Positions 1 to 6,306 of a stretch of DNA of 8,886 bases are shown here, one piece after another. The first letter of the stretch is position 1; every line of letters starts with the position of its first letter. Source of the DNA: CATJXY01 sp964623925 (lineage in GTDB: Bacteria; Bacillota_I; Bacilli_A; Erysipelotrichales; Erysipelotrichaceae); NCBI GenBank assembly GCA_964623925.1, contig CAZUVT010000087.1:1-8886 (forward strand), given 5' to 3'. Under the pieces are notes generated by a model. That model was not told the origin of the DNA. It saw nothing but the letters and a program-made list of their open reading frames with translations, and made no database searches. Made by a program: the position numbers and the translations under genes.

Positions 1-947
1 TAAAGCAGATCCTGGCATTGGAAGAGGCCGGATGCGAGATCATCCGAATGGCAGTTTTTGATAAAGAAGATGCTGTGGCAATAAAAGAGATAAAAAAAAG
101 AACGCATATCCCCCTTGTGGCAGATATACATTTCAATTATGCATTAGCGATTGCCTCAATTGAAGCCGGCGTGGATAAAATACGACTCAATCCGGGAAAC
201 ATCGGAAACAAAGAAAACGTGATCAAAGTCGTTGAAAAGTGCAAAGAATACAAAGTTCCGATCCGTATCGGGATCAATAGCGGTTCTTTGGAAAAAGAAG
301 TATTGGAGAAATATGGAAAACCATGCGCTGAAGCGATGATCGAAAGCGCAAAGAAGCATGTTGAGATCTTGGAAGAATTAAATTTCTTTGATATTGCCCT
401 TTCTTTTAAATCCAGTGATGTTCCGCTTACGATCGAAGCGTATCGCCTCGCTGCCGAAACTTTCCCTTATCCTTTGCATTTAGGGGTAACAGAAGCCGGC
501 GGTTTCACAGCCAGTGCCATCAAATCTTCAGCGGCATTGGGTACGCTGTTAAATGACGGCATCGGAGATACGATCCGAATCTCGATCAGCGATGATCCAA
601 TCGAGGAAATCAAAGTAGCCAAGCAGCTATTGAAATGCTTTGATCTCATCAAAAATGTTCCTTATCTGGTCAGCTGTCCGACCTGCGGAAGAATCCAGTA
701 TGACATGCTTCCGATCGTAAAAGAAATTGAAGATTTCCTCAATACGATCCATAGCGATATCCATGTCGCAGTAATGGGATGTGCTGTCAATGGTCCTCAG
801 GAAGCAAGCCGGGCCGACATCGGAATTGCAGGCGGTAATCAGGAAGGTTTATTATTTAAAAAAGGTGTCTTAGTCAAGCGGGTTCCTCAGGCACAACTTG
901 TGGAAACACTGAAGCAAGAGATTCTTCTTATGACAAAAGCGGGTTAA
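1..947 (+). CDS. ispG: 4-hydroxy-3-methylbut-2-enyl diphosphate synthase (flavodoxin type), 3' part
   Basis: IspG (GcpE) reduces the cyclic diphosphate MEcPP to HMBPP, the penultimate step of the MEP isoprenoid pathway, in the cytoplasm. The reading frame is open to the left edge (first full codon at base 3), so the true start lies outside; the TTG at 18 is an internal Leu codon. About 314 residues are present, and 40-50 N-terminal residues are probably missing compared with the usual bacterial length. The N-terminal TIM-barrel part is recognisable from VADIHFNYALA and KIRLNPGNIG. The C-terminal iron-sulfur domain has SCPTCGR (Cys codons at 675 and 684) and MGCAVNGPQEA (Cys at 780, Glu at 801). 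The spacings of 35 and 7 codons match the three Cys plus one Glu that hold the [4Fe-4S] cluster in E. coli IspG. The gene ends inside a hairpin that overlaps the end of convergent nfo. Identity is secure. Confidence 0.97.
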   Translation, partial: KQILALEEAGCEIIRMAVFDKEDAVAIKEIKKRTHIPLVADIHFNYALAIASIEAGVDKIRLNPGNIGNKENVIKVVEKCKEYKVPIRIGINSGSLEKEVLEKYGKPCAEAMIESAKKHVEILEELNFFDIALSFKSSDVPLTIEAYRLAAETFPYPLHLGVTEAGGFTASAIKSSAALGTLLNDGIGDTIRISISDDPIEEIKVAKQLLKCFDLIKNVPYLVSCPTCGRIQYDMLPIVKEIEDFLNTIHSDIHVAVMGCAVNGPQEASRADIGIAGGNQEGLLFKKGVLVKRVPQAQLVETLKQEILLMTKAG

Positions 948-959
948 ATACCCGCTTTT
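935..959. terminator. Bidirectional hairpin across the ispG/nfo stop codons
   Basis: A perfect 9-bp inverted repeat, AAAAGCGGG (935-943) and CCCGCTTTT (951-959), flanks a 7-base loop. Each strand reads GC-rich stem followed by TTTT, so the hairpin could end transcription of both convergent genes, although the U-tract is only four bases. The stop codons of ispG (945-947) and nfo (944-946 on the other strand) both lie in the loop. The terminator role is inferred from structure and position. Confidence 0.7.
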
Positions 960-1825
960 ACTATGTCTTCTAAATTTTTGTTGTATTCTCCTTTTCTCAG
1001 CATTTCTATTTCTGCTTTATAAGGAGCATGTCCTTCGATATAAGGCGTTTCCAAGATCTTTATGACATGTTCCAGTCGCGGATGATGAACGATTCGATTC
1101 AGCAGATCAAATCCGATGAATCCGGATCCGATATTCGCATGTCTGTCCTTTCTGGCACCTCTTTCATTCTTTGAATCATTGATATGCATGACAAACAATT
1201 TATCCAATCCGATAATCTCATCAAATTCATTTAACACCGAATCAAAATCCTGCAGATCATAACCGGCATCATGAATATGACAGGTATCCAGACAGACTCC
1301 GACCCACTTTGGATGTTCTACTCCATCGATGATCTGTTTCAGCTGCTCAAAGGTATAGCCCAATTCGCTCCCTTTTCCTGCCATGGTCTCCAACGCAATA
1401 CAGACACCTTGATCTTGTTTCATGGCAAGATCAAGACCTTCAATGATCTTTTTGATCCCCACTTCTTCTCCGGCCTTGACATGAGAGCCCGGATGCAGGA
1501 CTAATGTCTTTGCCCCGATCGCTGCAACACGATCGATTTCCTGCTTTAAAAATTCTGCTGCCCACTGACTTTTTTCAAGATCAATAGTATTCGCCAGATT
1601 AATGATATAGGGCGCATGAACGATTACATTTTCAACCGGGATCTTATTTTCTTTTAAAAGAGCATGCATCTCTTCGACATGCATCTGTGAAATCGGCTTA
1701 CGGATCGTATTTTGCGGCGGTCCGGTGTAGATCATCATCGCTTCGGCTTTATAGCTGAGAGCTTCTTTTACGGAACCCTCTAAGTATAAAGGAGAAGCCA
1801 TGGAAACATGACATCCTATCTTCAT
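944..1825 (-). CDS. nfo: Endonuclease IV (deoxyribonuclease IV, AP endonuclease)
   Basis: Nfo cleaves the DNA backbone 5' of abasic sites and removes blocked 3' ends in base excision repair, using a trinuclear zinc centre in a TIM barrel. The 293-residue protein is normal length. All nine metal ligands known from E. coli Nfo have counterparts: H70, H111, E146, D180, H183, H214, D227, H229 and E259, in motifs such as LHPGSH, LDTCHIHDAGYD, HINDSKN, DRHANIG and LETPY. The ATG start at 1825 overlaps the stop codon of the upstream helicase gene as ATGA, and GGAG lies about 10 bases before it. Translation of the two genes is therefore probably coupled, and nfo has no promoter of its own that I can see. 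The 3' end overlaps ispG by 3 bases inside a shared hairpin. As I recall, a helicase-nfo pair (yqfR-yqfS) also occurs in Bacillus subtilis. Confidence 0.96.
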   Translation of the reverse strand: MKIGCHVSMASPLYLEGSVKEALSYKAEAMMIYTGPPQNTIRKPISQMHVEEMHALLKENKIPVENVIVHAPYIINLANTIDLEKSQWAAEFLKQEIDRVAAIGAKTLVLHPGSHVKAGEEVGIKKIIEGLDLAMKQDQGVCIALETMAGKGSELGYTFEQLKQIIDGVEHPKWVGVCLDTCHIHDAGYDLQDFDSVLNEFDEIIGLDKLFVMHINDSKNERGARKDRHANIGSGFIGFDLLNRIVHHPRLEHVIKILETPYIEGHAPYKAEIEMLRKGEYNKNLEDIVKAGI

Positions 1826-3189
1826 TCTTCTATTTCTCCAACTCTTTTCATTCTCTGCTGAGCTTTATATCGCTCAATTCGCTGTTCTTTGATTTTTCCG
1901 GCAATCATCTCACGGCGCTCTTTGCGCTTGATCTTTTCTATCGCCGCTGCCCTTTTCTTTTTATATCCCGGCTTGACGCGCTGATCTTTTTTGGTCAGTC
2001 TTTTTGCCAGTTCCTTCTCGTGCAGGTCATTTTTAGAAATTCTTTTTTGACCGAAAGGCTTTAATTCCACCCATTGTCCATTTTTGACATTGCGATGGGC
2101 AAAAATGATTCCCTGTTCCTTAAGCAGATTAATGCTTTTTTCATCCTCATCTTTATACAAGGTAAAGCAGATTCCCGAATTACCATTTCTTCCCGTTCTT
2201 CCGGCACGGTGCTTATAAAAGTCCAGTTCCGACGGGAATCCCAATGAGATAACATGAGAAACTCCTTCAATATCCAAGCCTCTTGCAGCAATATCTGTTG
2301 CGACAATATAGGAACATTCCAGATTTTGAATCTGGCGCATCGCCTGCTTTCTTACCCTTGCCTCCAAGCCGCCATGAATCTCCACCAGACTGATTCCTTT
2401 TTTTCTCAACAAACTTGCGGTCTTCTTTGCCTCTTCACGCGTATTGGCAAAGATCAGACAGATATACGGCTGAAAGGCCGGTAAAATATCCAAAAGTCTC
2501 TCACTGTAATCGTGATGCTTGCAAGGAATCAAAACATGTTCGATTTTAGGAGAATTCGCAAATTCTCCTTCGATCTTGATCGTCTGCGGTGCTTTCATGT
2601 ATTTCTTCAAAAACGGTCGAAGTGCCTGCGGAATCGTTGCGGAAAAGACCATCATCTGAAGATCCTCTCTCATTTTCCCGGCAAAAGCATCGACATCATT
2701 TAAAAATCCATATTCCAAAGTCATATCCGCTTCATCCAGAATCAGGATCTGAGCCGTATCAAGTCGCAGCACTTCCTGATTTAAAAACAGATCCTTGATC
2801 CTTCCCGGTGTTCCGATCACGATATGCGGCTGCTTTTTAATGGAATCAGCCATTTTATCACGATTGATTCCTCCCATGATCAAGCGGACTCTCAGATCCG
2901 TATCAGCTTCACACATCTTTTTAGCCTGATCATAGATCTGCTGTGCCAATTCACGGGTCGGCGCTGTGATGACTGCTTGAACTTCATTTTCATCGGTACT
3001 GATCCTTTCCATCAAAGGGATTAAAAAGGAATGCGTCTTTCCGGTTCCTGTATCAGAAATACCGACAATGCTTTTTCCCTTTAGCGCCATCGGAATCACA
3101 GCTTTTTGAATCGGAGTGGGTTCTTTAAACCCATTTATTTTAATGAATTTCTTCGTTCTTTCTTTAAAATTATAATCACTGTAGCTCAC
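1822..3189 (-). CDS. cshB: DEAD-box ATP-dependent RNA helicase, CshB-like
   Basis: This is a cytoplasmic superfamily 2 RNA helicase, expected to unwind structured RNA in mRNA decay, ribosome assembly or cold adaptation. The 455-residue protein has the full motif set: Q motif (F21 to Q28), motif I SDTGTGKT (45-52), PTRELA (77-82), GG (106-107), TPGR (127-130), DEAD (152-155), SAT (183-185), ARGLDI (302-307) and HRAGRTGR (327-334). Motif I departs from the common AQTGTGKT at its first two positions but keeps the P-loop Lys. Residues from about 381 onward form a Lys/Arg-rich tail suited to RNA binding. The start is GTG at 3189, preceded by GGGTGA; no in-frame ATG lies close upstream. It is the first gene of a two-gene unit with nfo, divergent from ispH. 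The CshB assignment rests on the nfo/ispH neighbourhood; the family call is certain, the subfamily less so. Confidence 0.9.
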   Translation of the reverse strand: MSYSDYNFKERTKKFIKINGFKEPTPIQKAVIPMALKGKSIVGISDTGTGKTHSFLIPLMERISTDENEVQAVITAPTRELAQQIYDQAKKMCEADTDLRVRLIMGGINRDKMADSIKKQPHIVIGTPGRIKDLFLNQEVLRLDTAQILILDEADMTLEYGFLNDVDAFAGKMREDLQMMVFSATIPQALRPFLKKYMKAPQTIKIEGEFANSPKIEHVLIPCKHHDYSERLLDILPAFQPYICLIFANTREEAKKTASLLRKKGISLVEIHGGLEARVRKQAMRQIQNLECSYIVATDIAARGLDIEGVSHVISLGFPSELDFYKHRAGRTGRNGNSGICFTLYKDEDEKSINLLKEQGIIFAHRNVKNGQWVELKPFGQKRISKNDLHEKELAKRLTKKDQRVKPGYKKKRAAAIEKIKRKERREMIAGKIKEQRIERYKAQQRMKRVGEIEE

Positions 3190-3214
3190 TCTTTCACCCG
3201 CTTTCTTTATCGCT

Positions 3215-3242
3215 ATTATACCAAAATCAACAAAAAATTCAA
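3215..3242 (-). promoter_or_regulatory. Promoter for the helicase-nfo unit
   Basis: On the - strand, TTGAAT (3242-3237) and a perfect TATAAT (3220-3215) are 16 bases apart. TG one base before the -10 (TGGTATAAT) adds an extended -10 element. Transcription would start near 3208, leaving a leader of about 19 bases before the GTG at 3189. This is a good match to a housekeeping sigma-A promoter. Confidence 0.75.
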
Positions 3243-3248
3243 AACTTA

Positions 3249-3262
3249 TGTTATACTATAAT
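3249..3262 (+). promoter_or_regulatory. Extended -10 promoter for ispH
   Basis: TGTTATACT (3249-3257) is an extended -10 element, immediately followed by an overlapping perfect TATAAT (3257-3262). No good -35 hexamer is seen at the expected distance for either. Using TATACT, transcription would start near 3264, right at the Shine-Dalgarno sequence, giving a leader of about 16 bases. Which -10 is used cannot be decided by eye. Confidence 0.6.
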
Positions 3263-3266
3263 CCTT

Positions 3267-3271
3267 GGAGG
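3267..3271 (+). promoter_or_regulatory. Ribosome binding site deciding the ispH start
   Basis: GGAGG lies 8 bases before the ATG at 3280. An in-frame TTG at 3265 overlaps the GGAGG itself and so cannot be the start; the ATG at 3280 is the right one. Confidence 0.88.
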
Positions 3272-3279
3272 ATGCATCA

Positions 3280-4191
3280 ATGGAAGTATTTAAAGTCATT
3301 CCTTCCGGCTATTGCAAAGGCGTTGTCAACGCAATCAATCTGGCTAAGCAGACTGCCATGCAATATCCTGATAAGAAAATCACGATGCTGGGCATGATCG
3401 TACATAACCGCTATGTCGTTGAAGCGCTGCAAAAATATCATATCGATTCGATCGATGATCCTAAAAAGACACGATTGGAACTGCTTGATCAGATCAATGA
3501 AGGGGTCGTCATCTTTACTGCTCACGGTGTCTGTGATGAAGTCATACGCAAAGCCCAAAATAAAGGTCTTATTTGTGTTAACGCTTCATGCAGCGATGTC
3601 ATCAGAACTCAAAATCTGATCAAAGAAGCAATCGCGGATAATTATAACATACTTTATATCGGAAAACAATTTCATCCCGAAGCGGAAGCCGTAACTTTTA
3701 TCGATACCGATAAAGTTCATCTGATCACTTCCGAAAAAGATATCCAGGATCTGCCCTTTTATGAAAAGGTATTCGTTTCCAATCAAACGACAATGAGTAT
3801 TTTGGAGATTCAGCAGATAATCGAAGCAATCAGGAATAGATACCCGCATGCCATCATTCATGAAGAAATCTGCAATGCTACTCGCATGCGGCAGGAAGCT
3901 ATCTTGAAATTAAAGGATATCGACTGTCTTTTTGTAGTCGGAGATCCTCATTCCAACAATTCAAATAAATTAAAAGATATTGCCTTAAATCATGGAATTT
4001 TGCATGTAGAATTGATCGAAAGCGTTCGTGATATCGATTGTTCCATCTTAAAAAGCGAAGATCGCATTGCCGTTACAGCAGGAGCCAGTACCCCTACTTT
4101 TCTTACCGATCAAGTTGTGGAATATCTCAAATCTTACGATCTCGATTCTGATTGCGCAAAACCGGACATCGATATCAATAAGATCTTATAA
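3280..4191 (+). CDS. ispH: 4-hydroxy-3-methylbut-2-enyl diphosphate reductase
   Basis: IspH (LytB) reduces HMBPP to IPP and DMAPP, the final MEP-pathway step, with a [4Fe-4S] cluster in the cytoplasm. The 303-residue protein has the three cluster cysteines C12 (GYCKGV), C104 (NASCSDV) and C198 (EICNATRMRQE). The substrate-pocket residues H42 (MIVHN), H82 (TAHGV), H132 and E134 (FHPE), T170 (NQTTMS), S225 and N227 (HSNNSNKL) and S270 (TAGAST) line up with the E. coli enzyme. The region round C104 is unusual: most bacteria have DATCPxVTKxH there, whereas this protein reads NASCSDVIRTQ. The downstream HPE motif is followed by AEAV rather than the common E-G. The gene is divergent from the helicase and convergent with the exporter genes, and appears to be transcribed alone. 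It provides the step after IspG, encoded at the left end of the window. Confidence 0.96.
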   Translation: MEVFKVIPSGYCKGVVNAINLAKQTAMQYPDKKITMLGMIVHNRYVVEALQKYHIDSIDDPKKTRLELLDQINEGVVIFTAHGVCDEVIRKAQNKGLICVNASCSDVIRTQNLIKEAIADNYNILYIGKQFHPEAEAVTFIDTDKVHLITSEKDIQDLPFYEKVFVSNQTTMSILEIQQIIEAIRNRYPHAIIHEEICNATRMRQEAILKLKDIDCLFVVGDPHSNNSNKLKDIALNHGILHVELIESVRDIDCSILKSEDRIAVTAGASTPTFLTDQVVEYLKSYDLDSDCAKPDIDINKIL

Positions 4192-4192
4192 A

Positions 4193-4230
4193 AAAAATTG
4201 GACTTCATCTCATCATGAAATCCAATTTTT
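4193..4230. terminator. Bidirectional terminator between ispH and the exporter genes
   Basis: The arms 4193-4208 and 4215-4230 form a 16-bp stem with one C-A mismatch and a 6-base loop. On the + strand the stem ends in TTTTT just after the ispH stop (4189-4191). On the - strand it follows the exporter stop (4234-4236) and runs into seven T residues, the stronger U-tract. The stem is AT-rich at its base but long, so termination in both directions is likely. Confidence 0.82.
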
Positions 4231-4233
4231 ATT

Positions 4234-6306
4234 TTATTCTCCGTAGAGCTGAAGGTCATACAATTTCTTATAAATTCCGTTTTTCTCAAGCAATTGCTGA
4301 TGAGTGCCGCTTTCTTTGATCTGGCCATGATCCAAAACGATAATGTTATCGGCATGCTGGATCGTGGAAAGACGATGGGCAACCATGATCGTTGTTCGTC
4401 CGTTCATGAGTGTTTCCAAGGCTTCCTGAATCAAAAGTTCTGTTTCCGTATCAATATTGGCTGTTGCCTCATCCATGACAAGGATCGTCGGATCATAAGC
4501 CAGAGTTCTGGCAAAAGACAGCAGTTGACGCTGTCCTGCTGATAAAGTGGATCCTCTTTCTGTCACAGCTTCATCATACTGATTCGGCAATTGCGAGATA
4601 AAATGAGCGGCATTGACTGCTTTAGAAGCCTCCATGATCATCTCATCATCAATGCTCTCATCCAAAAGACGAATATTGGAGCGGATATCTCCCGTAAAGA
4701 TAAAGACATCCTGCTGCACCTGCCCGATGGCACTTCTGATTTGTTTTGTACTCAGCTTCTTGAGATCCACGCCATCAATTAAGATCTGCCCCTTTTGAAT
4801 ATCATAATAACGGCCGATCAGATTTAATATTGATGATTTACCGGCTCCGGTTGCCCCTACAAAGGCAACTTTTTCACCCGGATTGATCGTAAAGCTGACG
4901 TCTTTCAATACATAATCATCATTTTCATAGGCAAACCAGACATGTTTAAATTCGATCTTTCCTTGCACCTCATCCAAAATAACCGGATGTTCCTGTTCAA
5001 TGATCGGATTCTCTTCATCCAATACCGTAAATATTTTCTCTGCTGAGGCAAAGGCATTCTGTAAAGATGTAAACTGTTCCGCCAGACTTTGGATCGGATT
5101 GAAGAAAGAGCCGATATAGCTGATAAAGATATAGAGTGTTCCGACAGTCAGCGTTCCTTTTAATACGCCATTGGCGCCGTTATAGATGACAAAGGCAAGA
5201 GCCAGATTGGAAATCAAGACAATTAATGGCTGAAAGATCGCAAATGTAATGATCTCTTTCATATTGGAACGATAAAGATCATGACTTCTTTCTTTAAATT
5301 CTTCATATTTCTCTTTTTCCCGAGCAAATATCTGAATGATCTTCATACCCGAAATATTCTCTGACAAAAATGTATTCAAAGCTGATACCTTGGTACGGAT
5401 CACGCGGTAGATGCGACGGGATATCTTCTTGAAAAATATCGATAAGATCAAAACAAACGGCAGCATGGCAAAACAAGTCAGAGCCATCTGAACATCAATA
5501 CTCAGCATCACGACGGCATAGCCGATGATTAAAATGGCATTGCTGAAGAGTCGAACAAGAATATTGGCATACATCTGATGCAATGATTCCACATCATTTG
5601 TTGCCCTTGTTACGATCCTTCCGATGGGATTGGTATCAAAATAACGCAAAGGCAGACTATGGATATGCCGGAAGATCTGTTGGCGGATCGAAAAGATGAT
5701 ATTCTGACCGGTCAACTGCAAAAGCCAGGTCTGTGTCACATTACATACGACTTTCAAAAGAAGGATCACGGCATAAAGGATCCCGATCTGAATGATTCCC
5801 TTAAAATCAGATGAGCGAAGCAGTTTCAGATCCTCCTGTTCCATTTTCTGACCGACAAAAACCTGATCCGAGGAAGGATCTGTTATAGTAAGTATGTCTC
5901 CATTCAAGGTTGCTTCTTCCAATTTGGCCTGTCCCAAATCATTTAAGCTTTCACTTTGAGTGCGATTCAATCCGGAAAAATAATAATACTGATCCTCAAA
6001 ATAAATCAGCTGAGCATATTCCTCTACCTGCAATGCATCAAAGTTCTTGGTCAGATAGATTCCATTGTATTCAATTTCTCCTTCTGATTGCGAAACAACG
6101 GCATAAGGACGATTATACCCCTCAATGTAATTATCGATCGCATCCGCAATCAGCATCGGCTTGATCAGATCAAGTCCGGTAATCAAAAGCACAAGACATA
6201 AGCAAAAAAACATGCGCTTTAAATAAGGTTTCATATACACGAACAAGCGTGAAAATATATTTCCCGAATAAGAAGTTTCTACAATTTCTTCTGTGATCTT
6301 AGCCAT
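4234..6306 (-). CDS. ABC exporter half-transporter with extracellular domain (BmrD/YheH-like, catalytic ATP site)
   Basis: This is a membrane-fused ABC half-transporter of the multidrug/lipid exporter class, 690 residues from the ATG at 6306. The order is TM1 (about 32-54), an extracytoplasmic insertion (about 57-168), TM2 to TM6 (up to about 406), then the ATPase domain. Visible motifs are Walker A GATGAGKS (484-491), Q-loop Q532, signature LSAGQ (588-592, degenerate from LSGGQ), Walker B with D612 and catalytic E613, and switch H644. The insertion is far longer than the usual TM1-TM2 loop and recalls B. subtilis BmrD. With the upstream gene, whose signature is canonical but which lacks the catalytic Glu, it should form a heterodimer with one working and one degenerate ATP site. 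The start is chosen because GGAGG lies 9 bases before the ATG; it overlaps the previous stop by 8 bases. An ATG 22 codons upstream lies inside the previous gene without comparable support. The substrate cannot be told. Confidence 0.9.
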   Translation of the reverse strand: MAKITEEIVETSYSGNIFSRLFVYMKPYLKRMFFCLCLVLLITGLDLIKPMLIADAIDNYIEGYNRPYAVVSQSEGEIEYNGIYLTKNFDALQVEEYAQLIYFEDQYYYFSGLNRTQSESLNDLGQAKLEEATLNGDILTITDPSSDQVFVGQKMEQEDLKLLRSSDFKGIIQIGILYAVILLLKVVCNVTQTWLLQLTGQNIIFSIRQQIFRHIHSLPLRYFDTNPIGRIVTRATNDVESLHQMYANILVRLFSNAILIIGYAVVMLSIDVQMALTCFAMLPFVLILSIFFKKISRRIYRVIRTKVSALNTFLSENISGMKIIQIFAREKEKYEEFKERSHDLYRSNMKEIITFAIFQPLIVLISNLALAFVIYNGANGVLKGTLTVGTLYIFISYIGSFFNPIQSLAEQFTSLQNAFASAEKIFTVLDEENPIIEQEHPVILDEVQGKIEFKHVWFAYENDDYVLKDVSFTINPGEKVAFVGATGAGKSSILNLIGRYYDIQKGQILIDGVDLKKLSTKQIRSAIGQVQQDVFIFTGDIRSNIRLLDESIDDEMIMEASKAVNAAHFISQLPNQYDEAVTERGSTLSAGQRQLLSFARTLAYDPTILVMDEATANIDTETELLIQEALETLMNGRTTIMVAHRLSTIQHADNIIVLDHGQIKESGTHQQLLEKNGIYKKLYDLQLYGE

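Noticed and set aside
18..20. TTG at 18 as the start of a short IspG
   Set aside because: The frame is open to the left edge and the residues before it continue the family pattern, so the gene is cut by the window, not truncated.
2061..3024. Several short open frames on both strands inside the helicase gene
   Set aside because: They are shadows of the helicase coding sequence, with low-complexity or unrecognisable products and no ribosome binding sites.
3265..3279. In-frame TTG start for ispH at 3265
   Set aside because: The TTG is part of the Shine-Dalgarno sequence TTGGAGG for the ATG at 3280; the protein from 3280 matches the normal IspH N-terminus.
5910..6164. An 84-codon + strand frame opposite the exporter extracellular domain
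   Set aside because: It is antisense to a well supported gene, its product resembles no family I know, and it has no promoter or ribosome binding site that I can see.
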